Part shown: in pieces, positions 44,932-53,740 of the stretch
Layout: each line of letters starts with the position of its first letter
How positions within the stretch are numbered: position 1 is the stretch's first letter
Source of the DNA: Streptomyces sp. SKN60
GTDB taxonomy: Bacteria > Actinomycetota > Actinomycetes > Streptomycetales > Streptomycetaceae
DNA length: 64,000 nt
Assembly: GCF_026236535.1 (NCBI RefSeq)
Contig: NZ_JAHTMW010000032.1
Location: 1-64,000 of the forward strand
Reading direction: 5' to 3'
Program-made: the position numbers and the translations under genes
Notes under the pieces: model-generated
Seen by the model: only the letters and a program-made list of their open reading frames with translations
Told to the model about the DNA's origin: nothing
Database searches by the model: none

Positions 44932-45630
44932 CTAGTACCAGCGGTTGGCCTGCCAGAACGACCAGGCGCCGCAGGGGCTGCCGTATCGGCCGTCCATGTA
45001 GCTGAGGCCCCACTTGATCTGGGTGGCCGGGTTGGTCTGCCAGTCGGCGCCGGCGGACGACATCTTCGAGCCGGGCAGCGCCTGGACGAGGCCGTAGGCA
45101 CCCGAGGAGGCGTTGGTGGCGCGGTAGTTCCAGCCGGACTCGTGGTCCACGATGTTGCTGAAGCACTGGAACTGGTCCGCCGGGATCATCTGGCGGGCGA
45201 TCGCCTTGACCTCGGAGATGCTGTACGAGCTCTGCGCGGCGAAGCTGGTGGCGTCGCGGACGGCGGACCGGCTGGCGCGCTCGGCCTCTTCCTTCTCCTT
45301 GCGCTCCTGCTCGGCCTTGTCGGCGGCCTTCTTCTTGGCCTCGGCGTCCTTGGCGGCCTGGATGCGGGCGGCTTCCTCGGCGGACTTGCGCGCGAGGGAG
45401 TCGGCGGCGGCGGCCTGGACGTCGGCCTGCTCGGCGAGCGAGGTGACCTGTACCTGGGCCTGCTCGCCCGCGGGGATGTCCGCGAGCAGCGTGGCGTCGG
45501 CCGCGGTGGCCTCGAAGTTGTCGTCCGAGGCCTGGGCGGCGTTGCCCGAGGCAACACCCACGACGGCGCCGACGGTGGTGACCGCGGTGGCCGAGGCCAC
45601 TGCGAATCCCCGGACCGAGATCCGGCTCAC
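44932..45630 (-). CDS. Secreted lytic transglycosylase (SLT domain) with coiled coil
   Basis: 232 residues. Signal peptide (VASATAVTTVGAVVGVASG, cleavage near residue 32), an Ala/Glu/Lys-rich coiled coil (about 80-130), then a compact SLT domain: catalytic Glu in DHESGWNYRATN, SSGAYGLVQALPGSKM, and C-terminal QIKWGLSYMDGRYGSPCGAW followed by NRWY. It cleaves peptidoglycan and is used in growth and germination by Streptomyces. GTG 45630 has GGAAGGAAACC upstream. Confidence 0.9.
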   Translation of the reverse strand: MSRISVRGFAVASATAVTTVGAVVGVASGNAAQASDDNFEATAADATLLADIPAGEQAQVQVTSLAEQADVQAAAADSLARKSAEEAARIQAAKDAEAKKKAADKAEQERKEKEEAERASRSAVRDATSFAAQSSYSISEVKAIARQMIPADQFQCFSNIVDHESGWNYRATNASSGAYGLVQALPGSKMSSAGADWQTNPATQIKWGLSYMDGRYGSPCGAWSFWQANRWY

Positions 45631-46009
45631 ACGGTTTCCTTCCACAATCGCCCACAGGGTGACCGAGTGGGCGAAATCTTGCCCCTGACGCTGGTCTCCG
45701 TACTGCTGGGTCACAGAAGACACGGGCCCGTGGTGCTGTGGGCGGCATACGGCGAACGAGTGTTGAGTTGTGTGGTGCAGCACCACTGGGGGTGCACGTG
45801 TGCCGTATGCGGGGCCTGACGGAAGCAAGACTTTGCCGGACGGCAACGCCGCAAGGCAATTCCACGTTGCGTGTGAAAGCTCACACCTGGGTGGACGCAC
45901 GGGATTTGGCCGATACGGCGGACAGCGCGGCGCCGCCCGGCTAAGCTCTCGCGCTTTGCCGGGCGGCGCCAACTCCCGTGCGGCACGGGCACGCACGGGA
46001 TGAAACGGG
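45631..46009 (-). promoter_or_regulatory. Long leader region of the transglycosylase gene
   Basis: 379 bp without a gene. Inverted repeats: GTGGTGCAGCACCAC (45772-45786, perfect) and GTGACC...GGTCAC (45659-45664 with 45709-45714), which would close a structured loop 30-85 nt before the start. Cell-wall hydrolase genes in Streptomyces often carry c-di-AMP riboswitches; I looked for the ydaO core and could not recognise it. Confidence 0.4.
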
Positions 46010-47332
46010 TCAGATCTGACCGTCCTCCAGCATTTCGGTCACGAGCGCGGCGATCTGCGAGCGCTCGGAGCGGGTGAGCGTGACATGGGCGAAGAGCGGA
46101 TGACCCTTCAGCTTCTCGACCACGGCGACGACTCCGTCGTACCGACCGACCCTCAGGTTGTCGCGCTGGGCGACGTCATGGGTCAGCACCACCCGGGAAT
46201 TCGCCCCGATCCGGGACAGAACGGTCAACAGCACGTTCCGCTCCAGGGACTGGGCCTCGTCGACGATGACGAACGCGTCATGCAGCGAACGGCCCCGGAT
46301 GTGGGTGAGCGGCAGCACCTCCAGCATGCCGCGGCTCAGCACCTCCTCGATGACCTCACGGCCCGCCACGGAGGAGAGGGTGTCGAACACCGCCTGCGCC
46401 CACGGGCTCATCTTCTCGGCCTCGGTGCCCGGCAGATAACCGAGCTCCTGCCCGCCCACCGCGTACAGCGGACGGAAGACCATCACCTTCTGGTGCTGGC
46501 GGCGCTCCAGGACCGCCTCAAGGCCCGCGCAGAGCGCGAGCGCCGACTTGCCGGTGCCGGCCCGGCCGCCCATCGACACGATGCCGACCTCCTGGTCGAG
46601 CAGCAGGTCGAGCGCGATCCGCTGCTCGGCGCTGCGGCCGCGGATGCCGAAGACCTCCCGGTCGCCGCGCACCAGGCGCACCGACCCGTCGGCCCCGATC
46701 CGGCCCAGCGCCCGGCCACGCTCGGACTGCAGCACGAGGCCGGTGTGCACCGGCAGCTCGGCCGCCTCCGGCACGTACAGCGTCTCCTGCTCGTAGAGCA
46801 GGTCGACCTGGTCCGCGGACAGGGCGAGTTCGGACATTCCGGTCCAGCCGGAGTCCGTGATGGCGAGTTCCGCCCGGTACTCCTCGGCGAGGAGACCGAC
46901 CGAGGACGCCTTGATCCGCAGCGGCAGGTCCTTGGAGACGACCGTGACGTCGTACCCCTCGGCCTGGAGGTTGCGCGCGACCGCGAGGATCCGCGAGTCG
47001 TTGTCGCCCAGCCGGTAACCGGCGGGCAGGACACCGGGGTCCGAGTGGTTGAGCTCGACCCGCAGCGTGCCGCCCAGCTCCCCGATCGGGAGCGGGGAGT
47101 CCAGCCGGCCGTACCGCACCCGGAAGTCGTCGAGCAGGCGCAGCGCCTGCCGTGCGAAGTAGCCGAGCTCGGGGTGGTGGCGCTTGGCCTCCAGCTCGGT
47201 CACGACGACGATCGGGAGCACGACCTCGTGCTCCTCGAACCGGGACATCGCGTTGGGGTCGGCCAGCAGGACGCTGGTGTCGAGAACATAGGTGCGCCTG
47301 TCGGACAAGCGGCGCTTAGTGCTGGTCACCAC
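46010..47332 (-). CDS. PhoH-family ATPase with N-terminal PIN domain (PhoH2)
   Basis: 440 residues. PIN ribonuclease domain (about 12-145: YVLDTSVLLADPNAMSRF, Asp-rich GDNDSRILAVARNL) fused to a PhoH ATPase with Walker A SMGGRAGTGKSALAL and Walker B FVIVDEAQSLERN. PIN-PhoH proteins unwind and cut RNA. GTG 47332 begins MVTSTKRRL. The gene stands alone, downstream of uppS. Confidence 0.92.
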   Translation of the reverse strand: MVTSTKRRLSDRRTYVLDTSVLLADPNAMSRFEEHEVVLPIVVVTELEAKRHHPELGYFARQALRLLDDFRVRYGRLDSPLPIGELGGTLRVELNHSDPGVLPAGYRLGDNDSRILAVARNLQAEGYDVTVVSKDLPLRIKASSVGLLAEEYRAELAITDSGWTGMSELALSADQVDLLYEQETLYVPEAAELPVHTGLVLQSERGRALGRIGADGSVRLVRGDREVFGIRGRSAEQRIALDLLLDQEVGIVSMGGRAGTGKSALALCAGLEAVLERRQHQKVMVFRPLYAVGGQELGYLPGTEAEKMSPWAQAVFDTLSSVAGREVIEEVLSRGMLEVLPLTHIRGRSLHDAFVIVDEAQSLERNVLLTVLSRIGANSRVVLTHDVAQRDNLRVGRYDGVVAVVEKLKGHPLFAHVTLTRSERSQIAALVTEMLEDGQI

Positions 47333-47679
47333 GGAAGGACAGACCCCCTTCGAGGGCCCCTGCGAGGCCCTGGTGCGACGGCTCCGCGGGTGGGGAAGCC
47401 GATGTCGCGGCGGAATGGGACCGGGCTCAGGCCGCGATGCGCGGGCCGAGCACCGGCCCTCCGCTTCGTCCGTGCGTGTCCCGCACGGTCGTCCTGGTGC
47501 AAAGGGCCTCCCGGGTGGCGGTCTCCGTGCCGCTCACTTCACAGGGGATATGCCCTCCAACACGTGCCGTCATGCCATGGCATATGACGGCGTGTTCATG
47601 AACAGGGGGTGACGCGCGGGGCCGGGGGTCCGTGAGGGGGTCCGGGTGCGGACGGGCCGCGGGTGCCGCTCAGAAGGTG
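47333..47679. promoter_or_regulatory. Region between uppS and phoH with a long palindrome
   Basis: 347 bp with no gene. It holds an imperfect palindrome at 47561-47594: inner ATGCCATGGCAT, middle GCCGTC/GACGGC, outer CACG/CGTG. It may end uppS transcripts or act as an operator. Confidence 0.35.
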
Positions 47680-48441
47680 TCAGTTGCCGAAGCGGCGGTG
47701 CCGGGCCGCGTAGTCGCGCAGCGCGCGCAGGAAGTCGACCTTGCGGAAGGCCGGCCAGTGCACTTCGCAGAAGTAGTACTCGGAGTGCGCGCTCTGCCAC
47801 AGCATGAAGCCGGACAGGCGCTGTTCGCCGCTGGTGCGGATGACGAGGTCCGGGTCGGGCTGGCCTCGGGTGTAGAGGTGCTCGGAGATCAGGTCGATGT
47901 CGACGACCTCGGCGAGCTCCTCGAAGCTGGTGCCGCGCTCGGCGTGGTCCAGGAGGAGGGAGCGGACCGCGTCGGCGATCTCCTGGCGGCCGCCGTAGCC
48001 CACGGCGACGTTCACGAGTATGCCCGTGTTGTCGAGGGTGGCCTGCTCGGCCTCCTTCAGTACGGACTGGGTGCGCGCCGGCAGCAGGTCCATGGTGCCG
48101 ACGTGGTGGACCCGCCAGCGGCCGTCGGCGGCGAGCGCCCGCACGGCGTCCTCGATGATGCCGAGCAGCGGAAGGAGCTGCTCCTCGGGGCGGTTCAGGT
48201 TGTCGGTGGAGAGCATCCAGAGCGTGACGACCTCGACGTCGGTCTCGGCGCACCAGCCGAGCAGCTCCTGGATCTTGTCCGCACCGGCCTTGTGGCCCTG
48301 CTCGGGGGTGCCGCCGGAGGCCTTGGCCCAGCGCCGGTTGCCGTCGAGGATGACACCGATGTGCTTGGGCACCTGGGCGTGGTCGAGACGGCCTTCCACC
48401 CGGCGTGCGTAGAGCCCGTACACCAGGTCGCGCAGGTTCAC
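47680..48441 (-). CDS. uppS: Isoprenyl (cis-prenyl) diphosphate synthase, UppS family
   Basis: 253 residues. Family motifs HIGVILDGNRRWAK (catalytic Asp), EVVTLWMLSTDNLNRP, and the C-terminal PDLVIRTSGEQRLSGFMLWQ plus EYYFCEVHWPAFRKVDFL. Makes polyprenyl diphosphates for peptidoglycan and other envelope carriers from IPP. GTG 48441 (VNLRDLVYGLYARRVE) is preferred to ATG 48459; GGAGGGG lies about 12 nt upstream. Confidence 0.94.
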   Translation of the reverse strand: MNLRDLVYGLYARRVEGRLDHAQVPKHIGVILDGNRRWAKASGGTPEQGHKAGADKIQELLGWCAETDVEVVTLWMLSTDNLNRPEEQLLPLLGIIEDAVRALAADGRWRVHHVGTMDLLPARTQSVLKEAEQATLDNTGILVNVAVGYGGRQEIADAVRSLLLDHAERGTSFEELAEVVDIDLISEHLYTRGQPDPDLVIRTSGEQRLSGFMLWQSAHSEYYFCEVHWPAFRKVDFLRALRDYAARHRRFGN

Positions 48442-48552
48442 TGTTCTTAACCCCTCCATGCAGTGTCGGCCCCCGAAGACCGCCACATTACTGCGGACGG
48501 GTAACCGGCTCCCAGCCCGGGACTGTCACAAGTCCGTGATAAGCAGAGATAC

Positions 48553-49590
48553 GTGACTGATTCCCCCCTGTACCGCGCCGCCGCGGACCGTTACGACTCC
48601 ATGGAGTACCGCCGTACCGGCCGCAGCGGGCTCAAGCTCCCGGCGATCTCGCTCGGCCTGTGGCACAACTTCGGCGACGACCGCACCCTCGACTCGCAGC
48701 GCGCGATCCTGCGCCGCGCCTTCGACCTGGGTGTCACCCACTTCGACCTGGCCAACAATTACGGGCCGCCGCCCGGCTCGGCCGAGCTGAACTTCGGCAA
48801 GATCTTCGCGCAGGACTTCGCCCGGTACCGGGACGAGCTGATCGTCTCGACGAAGGCGGGCTACGAGATGCACCCCGGGCCGTACGGCGAGTGGGGCTCC
48901 CGCAAGTACCTGATGTCGTCGCTCGACGCGTCCCTGAAGCGGATGGGCCTCGACTACGTCGACATCTTCTACTCGCACCGCTTCGATCCAGACACCCCGC
49001 TCGAGGAGACCATGGGCGCGCTCGCGTCCGCGGTGCAGCAGGGCAAGGCGCTGTACGTGGGCGTCTCCTCGTACACCAGCGAGCAGACCGCCGAGGCGGC
49101 GCGGCTCCTGAAGGAGATGGGCGTCCCGGCCCTGATCCACCAGCCGTCGTACTCGATGATCAACCGGTGGACGGAGGAGGACGGCCTCCTCGACACGCTG
49201 GAGGCGGCCGGCATGGGCTGCATCTCCTTCGTGCCGCTGGCGCAGGGTCTGCTGACCAACAAGTACCTGAAGGGCGTCCCGGAGGGCTCGCGGGCCACCC
49301 AGGGCAAGTCGCTCGACCCGAACCTGCTGTCGGACGAGGTGCTGCGGCGGCTGCGCGGTCTCGCGGACATCGCGGAGCGGCGCGGGCAGTCGCTGGCCCA
49401 GCTGGCGCTGAACTGGGTGCTGCGGGACCCGCGGATGACCTCGGCGCTGATCGGCGCGTCCAGCGTCGGCCAGCTGGAGGAGAACGTGGCGGCCCTGGCG
49501 GGCGCGCCGCTGTCGGCGGAGGAGCTGAAGGAGATCGACTCGTTCGCCGTCGACACCGCCGGCACGAACATCTGGGCCGGGCGGGGCTGA
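48553..49590 (+). CDS. Aldo/keto reductase, L-glyceraldehyde-3-phosphate reductase type
   Basis: 345 residues. AKR barrel with HFDLANNYGPPPGSAE (catalytic Tyr), KAGYEMHPGPYGEWGSRKYL, DYVDIFYSHRFDP and C-terminal NADP-binding ALIGASSVGQLEENV. The YGPPPGSAE and WHNFG segments are those of the YghZ/Gpr group. It detoxifies methylglyoxal-type aldehydes. GTG 48553. Confidence 0.9.
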   Translation: MTDSPLYRAAADRYDSMEYRRTGRSGLKLPAISLGLWHNFGDDRTLDSQRAILRRAFDLGVTHFDLANNYGPPPGSAELNFGKIFAQDFARYRDELIVSTKAGYEMHPGPYGEWGSRKYLMSSLDASLKRMGLDYVDIFYSHRFDPDTPLEETMGALASAVQQGKALYVGVSSYTSEQTAEAARLLKEMGVPALIHQPSYSMINRWTEEDGLLDTLEAAGMGCISFVPLAQGLLTNKYLKGVPEGSRATQGKSLDPNLLSDEVLRRLRGLADIAERRGQSLAQLALNWVLRDPRMTSALIGASSVGQLEENVAALAGAPLSAEELKEIDSFAVDTAGTNIWAGRG

Positions 49591-49622
49591 GCCTGCCCGA
49601 GGAAACCTGAGGGAAAGAAAAA

Positions 49623-49657
49623 CGGGCCGGTCCGTGGGGGGGATACGGACCGGCCCG
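49623..49657 (+). terminator. Terminator after the aldo/keto reductase
   Basis: Thirteen-base-pair stem CGGGCCGGTCCGT / ACGGACCGGCCCG with a G-rich loop, preceded by an A-rich run and 33 nt past the stop. The rest of the gap to 49870 shows no gene. Confidence 0.8.
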
Positions 49658-49870
49658 AGGGGGGGTTTCCACCATAACCCTTCATTAGTCGTGCTGTGTG
49701 CCGACTGCGCCGACCGAAGCATGGGGATTTCGCCGGAGGCCAAGCGGCACAAGGGCTCCAGGGGTGCGTGGCGGGTTTATGCCCGGGCGTGGCGGCGTAA
49801 TCCGTACCTCCCACGGGGGACCCGGTCAAAGAGTCGCCCGGTTGACCCGGCGGCGCGGATCAGGCGCAGG

Positions 49871-51427
49871 TCAGGCGGTGCCTCGGCGGTGGAGCAGGGT
49901 GATCCCGTCACGGCGGGCGACGACCTCGTAGCCGTGGGTGCGCTGGGCCGCGGCGAGCTCCTCGCGCTGCTGTTCCAGGGGGTAGGGCCAGTGGCCGCGG
50001 CGGTACGGCCAGGCCTCGGGGGCCTCCGGGTCGTGGACGATCCATTCGGCGGTGGGCGCGGGCAGGGGGCCGCGCCGGTACTCGTAGAGCCGCCCGCCGA
50101 CCGGGAAGGTCGGGAAGAGGACCACGGTGCAGCGGGAGGTGAGCTGCGGGGCGAGCCGGTTGGAGGCGGCGACGGTCGCGCCGTCGGGGATCCTCGCGAG
50201 CAGTTCCCGGGCGGTCTGGAGGTGGGGTGTGCTGTGCCAGGTGGCCCGCTGGGCGAGCTGGGCCAGCGGGAAGGACGGGACGAGCACGGCGGTGACGGCG
50301 AGGACGGTGGCGAGCGCGGCGCGGACGGTGCGCCGATTCGTCTCTCGGCCGAGGACGTCGAGGAGTCCGGCGAACACGACGGGCATGAGCACCGCGCTGT
50401 AGTGGAAGGCCGTGCCCCAGTGGAAGACGTTCTCCGACGCCATCCGCCAGGCGAGGGTGGGCAGGGCGATCAGCGCGAGCGGGGAGCGCAGCGCGAGCAG
50501 CGCGGACGGGGCGAACACCAGGATGAGGGTGGTGCCCTTGATGTCGGGGCGCAGCAGGTCGAGCGGGGCGTGCGCGAGCGCGGACAGCAGGGAGCCGTGG
50601 GCGGCGGCGAGTTGCCCGCCGTGCGCGTAGCCGCCGGTGGCGTCGAGGGCCGGCAGGAGCACCTTGATCTCCAGGGCGGAGCCGATGAGTCCGGCGGCGG
50701 CGGTGGCGAGGCCGAAACGGCGGACACGTCTGTCCTCACGGCCCTTCAGGGCGATGTACGCGCCGATGGCGGCGAGGGTGAGCCCCAGATCCTCCTTGAT
50801 CAGGAGCAGCGGCGCGGCCCAGGCGACGGCGGCCGTCCAGCGGCGCCGGCCCAGGGCTTCGAGGGAGCACGCGAGCAGGGGTACGGCGAGCGCGACCTCG
50901 TGGAAGTCGAACGCGGCGGCGGACGCGACGCCCCAGCTCAGCCCGTACCCGGCGGCGACGGCGTGCGCGCCGCGCGGGCCGACCGCGCGCACCGCCCAGC
51001 GGAAGAGCGGGACGACGGCGAGGGCGAGCAGCGCGGACTGGGCGACGAGCAGGGTGAGCGGGGACGGGAAGAGCCGGTAGAGCGGGGCGAGGACGGCGAG
51101 GAGCGGGTGGAAGTGGTCGCCGAGGAGGTTGAAGTCCTCGCCGCGCAGCGGGACGACGGGGGCGCGGAACTCGGCGTAGGCGCGGACGGCCTGCTCGAAG
51201 ATGCCGAGGTCGTAGCCGGTGGTGCGCATGAGCTGGTGGCGGCGCACGGCGACGGTGGCGTAGAGGAGACAGAGGCCGGCGGCCCAGATCCAGGCCCCGC
51301 TCCAGGCCCCGCTCCAGGTCCAGGGGAGCCGGAGGCCCGGGGCGCGCTCCCGCCGCGGGCCGGTATCTGCCCCTGCCGGGCGCGCATTTGGGGTCGATTC
51401 CGTATCGATGGTCCGCATCATCCGCAT
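49871..51427 (-). CDS. DUF2079 polytopic membrane protein
   Basis: 518 residues with about ten hydrophobic segments. The DUF2079 signature is clear: TTGYDLGIFEQAVRAYAEF, GEDFNLLGDHFHPLLAVLAPLYR and AFDFHEVALAVPLLACSLE. Distantly GT-C-like; likely an envelope glycosyltransferase, unproven. A TAGCAT box lies 8 nt before ATG 51427. A 13-14-bp tandem duplication near 51291-51320 encodes the repeated WSGAW. Confidence 0.85.
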   Translation of the reverse strand: MRMMRTIDTESTPNARPAGADTGPRRERAPGLRLPWTWSGAWSGAWIWAAGLCLLYATVAVRRHQLMRTTGYDLGIFEQAVRAYAEFRAPVVPLRGEDFNLLGDHFHPLLAVLAPLYRLFPSPLTLLVAQSALLALAVVPLFRWAVRAVGPRGAHAVAAGYGLSWGVASAAAFDFHEVALAVPLLACSLEALGRRRWTAAVAWAAPLLLIKEDLGLTLAAIGAYIALKGREDRRVRRFGLATAAAGLIGSALEIKVLLPALDATGGYAHGGQLAAAHGSLLSALAHAPLDLLRPDIKGTTLILVFAPSALLALRSPLALIALPTLAWRMASENVFHWGTAFHYSAVLMPVVFAGLLDVLGRETNRRTVRAALATVLAVTAVLVPSFPLAQLAQRATWHSTPHLQTARELLARIPDGATVAASNRLAPQLTSRCTVVLFPTFPVGGRLYEYRRGPLPAPTAEWIVHDPEAPEAWPYRRGHWPYPLEQQREELAAAQRTHGYEVVARRDGITLLHRRGTA

Positions 51428-51435
51428 ATGGGGTG

Positions 51436-51441
51436 ATGCTA
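51436..51441 (-). promoter_or_regulatory. -10 box TAGCAT of the DUF2079 gene
   Basis: Eight nucleotides from ATG 51427; leaderless arrangement. Confidence 0.4.
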
Positions 51442-51452
51442 GGGCGGGCCGT

Positions 51453-52199
51453 TCAGGGCAGGGCGGTGAACGCGCCGAGCAGCAGCCCGAGGAACGCGCC
51501 CACGATCATGAACGGGCCGAAGGGGATCGCCGAGCCGCGCCCGGCCCGGCGGGCGACGACGAGCCCGAGTCCGTACAGCGCCCCGAGGGCGAACCCCGCG
51601 AACGCTCCGACGAACAGCACGCCCCACCCGTACCAGCCGAGCGCGGCGCCCAGCGGGACCGCCAGTTTCACGTCGCCGAAGCCCATGCCGTCGGGATGGA
51701 GGAGGAACAGGCCGAGGTAGCCGCCGCCCAACGCCAGCGCGCCGAGGAGGGCGTGGAGCCAGGACCCCGCCGCGTACGGGAGGAGCGCGGCGGGCGCGAG
51801 GAGCAGCGGCAGCGCGGCGGCGAGCGGCAGCGTCAGCGGGTCGGGGAGGCGGTGGACGCGGGCGTCGACGACGGCGAGGAGCGTGCCGAAGGGCGCGGCC
51901 AGGAGCCAGACGAGCAGTTCGGGGCGGGGCGCGCCGGTGGCCGCGGCGAGCGCGGCGCACGCGAGCGCGGTGAGCAGCGGCGCCACGAGCGGCGCGGGCG
52001 TGGTCGCGCAGCCGGCTCGCCCGGGGCCGCCGAGCCAGCCGCGCGCGGGCCCCGCGAAGGGGTGCCCGGCCGGACAGGACGCGCGCCAGGGCTCGTCGGG
52101 GGCGACGGACAGCCGGTACGCGGCGCGGGGCACGAGCAGCCCGGCCGCGGCGCCCCACAGGGCGGCGGCCGCGACGAAGGCGATCGACAGGGCGTCCAC
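51453..52199 (-). CDS. Prepilin peptidase (A24 aspartic protease)
   Basis: 248 residues, polytopic. The two catalytic aspartates are in AVVDARVHRLPD (about residue 112) and in GMGFGDVKLAVPLGAALG (FGD). It should process the Flp pilin and pseudopilins of the tad locus that begins 5 kb away. An N-terminal Cys-rich methylase domain is absent; two scattered Cys remain. GTG 52199 sits 6 nt from a TAGGGT box. Confidence 0.9.
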   Translation of the reverse strand: MDALSIAFVAAAALWGAAAGLLVPRAAYRLSVAPDEPWRASCPAGHPFAGPARGWLGGPGRAGCATTPAPLVAPLLTALACAALAAATGAPRPELLVWLLAAPFGTLLAVVDARVHRLPDPLTLPLAAALPLLLAPAALLPYAAGSWLHALLGALALGGGYLGLFLLHPDGMGFGDVKLAVPLGAALGWYGWGVLFVGAFAGFALGALYGLGLVVARRAGRGSAIPFGPFMIVGAFLGLLLGAFTALP

Positions 52200-52205
52200 G
52201 GGCCG

Positions 52206-52221
52206 ACCCTAGGGCTAGGGT
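52206..52221. promoter_or_regulatory. Face-to-face leaderless promoter pair
   Basis: ACCCTAGGGCTAGGGT is a perfect 6-bp-arm palindrome whose two arms are the -10 hexamers TAGGGT for opposite genes: 6 nt from GTG 52199 (left) and 7 nt from ATG 52229 (right). Each -35 must lie in the other gene's coding region. Confidence 0.6.
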
Positions 52222-52228
52222 CGGGCAC

Positions 52229-52621
52229 ATGGGGAGGACTTGGGAAAGGGCATGGGGCGGCAGGACCTGGCGGGACGGGACGGGCTGGCTGGGCACGCCG
52301 GACGGCGGGCGGGTGCCGGTAGAGATCGCCGCTACCTATAAAGCGCGGCGCCGGGGCCTGCTCGGCCGCGACGGGATCGACGGCGCCCTGCTCATCACCC
52401 CGACCAACAGCATTCACACCTTCGGCATGCGCTTCACCCTCGACATCGCCTACCTCGACCGCTCGTTCACCGTCCTCGACGTCGTCACCATGCGGCCGGG
52501 CCGGCTGGGGATGCCGCGGCTGCGCGGCCGGCACGTCCTGGAGGCGGAGGGCGGCACGATGGCGGGGTGGGGGCTTCGGCCGGGTGCGGTGGTCACGGTG
52601 GACCGGCGCCGAGGAGCGTGA
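52229..52621 (+). CDS. DUF192 protein
   Basis: 130 residues with the DUF192 core ARRRGLLGRDGIDGALLITP, IHTFGMRFTLDIAYLDRSF and VLEAEGGTMAGWGLRPG. Small cytoplasmic barrel, function unknown. Its 3' end overlaps the opposing glycosyltransferase gene by 29 bp. Confidence 0.88.
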   Translation: MGRTWERAWGGRTWRDGTGWLGTPDGGRVPVEIAATYKARRRGLLGRDGIDGALLITPTNSIHTFGMRFTLDIAYLDRSFTVLDVVTMRPGRLGMPRLRGRHVLEAEGGTMAGWGLRPGAVVTVDRRRGA

Positions 52622-53729
52622 ACGCCCCGTACACGGCGGAGGCGAGCGCGAGCCCGGCGAGGACGGGCACGGCGGTACGGCCCCGGAGCCGGGCCAGGGC
52701 CGCGGCGGGCGGCAGGAGCAGGCCGAACGCGGGCATCATCAGGCGGGGGCGGGACCCGAAGTACGCGGCGCCGACCAGCGAGATGACGACGACGGCGACC
52801 GTGTAGACGAGCAGGGGGAGCGGCTGCCGCTGCCGGACGCACAGCGCCACCAGCCAGCCGAGCAGGGCGAGCGCGAGGCACAGCCCGAGGGCCGCGGGCC
52901 AGGGCAGCCCGGCGATGAAGCGGGCGAGCGCGACGCCGCCGTCGATGGAGTTGCCCCAGGCCGCCTGCACGTCGAAGTAGGCGGTGGCGCTGCCCTGCCG
53001 GACCCCGACATACACGACGTACCCGAGCCAGCCGAGCGGCGCGAGCAGCGTGCCCGCCGCGACCCGGGCGCGCAGCCGCCGCTCCCGTACGACGGTGACG
53101 ACGGCGGTGATCCCGATCGCGGCGATCAGCGCGGCCGCCGTCGGCCGGGTCAGCCCCGCGAACACGCACAGGGCGCCGGCGAGGACCCAGCGGTCGCGCA
53201 GCAGGGCGAGGATCGACCAGGCGGCGAGGGCCGTGAACAGCGTCTCCGTGTACGCCATCGACTGCACGAACGCCGTCGGGTACACCCCCCACAGGACGGC
53301 GAGTACGACTCCGGTGCGCGGGCCGGCGACGTGCGCGCCGACCGCGTAGATGCCCCAGGCGGCGGCGAGCGAAGCCGTCCAGGAGACGAGGAGTCCGGCG
53401 GTCGCGGCGTCGACCGGGAGGACGGTGGAGAGGCCTCGTTCCAGTGCGGGGAAGAGGGGGAAGAACGCGAGGTCGGCGTGGACGGCGCCGTTGGGGAGGG
53501 TGACCTGGTGGCCGTAGCCGTGCTCGGCGATCCGCGTGTACCAGACCGCGTCCCACCGGCCCGTCAGCCGGTGCATCCCGTCCTTGCCCATGGCCGCGGC
53601 GACGATCGCGAGCGCGGCGAGCCCGAGGAGGCGGGTGGCGACGTACCCGCCGAGGGCGAGGGTCCGTGGGGAGGGTGTGGTGGGTGGGGTGGGTGGGGTG
53701 GATGGGAACGGTGGGGCGGCGCGGGACAT
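52593..53729 (-). CDS. GT-C type mannosyltransferase-like membrane protein (PIG-V related)
   Basis: 378 residues with nine or ten transmembrane segments. RWDAVWYTRIAEHGYG (Asp of the first extracytoplasmic loop, as in PIG-V/PMT-like GT-C enzymes), DLAFFPLFPALER and FGSRPRLMMPAFGLLLP near the end. Probably transfers a sugar from a polyprenyl carrier. ATG 53729 lies 11 nt past the stop of the preceding small gene; a long in-frame extension to 54176 is not coding. Confidence 0.85.
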   Translation of the reverse strand: MSRAAPPFPSTPPTPPTTPSPRTLALGGYVATRLLGLAALAIVAAAMGKDGMHRLTGRWDAVWYTRIAEHGYGHQVTLPNGAVHADLAFFPLFPALERGLSTVLPVDAATAGLLVSWTASLAAAWGIYAVGAHVAGPRTGVVLAVLWGVYPTAFVQSMAYTETLFTALAAWSILALLRDRWVLAGALCVFAGLTRPTAAALIAAIGITAVVTVVRERRLRARVAAGTLLAPLGWLGYVVYVGVRQGSATAYFDVQAAWGNSIDGGVALARFIAGLPWPAALGLCLALALLGWLVALCVRQRQPLPLLVYTVAVVVISLVGAAYFGSRPRLMMPAFGLLLPPAAALARLRGRTAVPVLAGLALASAVYGAFTLLGAGPP

Positions 53730-53740
53730 GCGCTCGATTA

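Noticed and set aside
45640..45790. c-di-AMP (ydaO-type) riboswitch before the transglycosylase
   Set aside because: Expected from related Streptomyces genes, but I could not align the conserved core; only inverted repeats are claimed.
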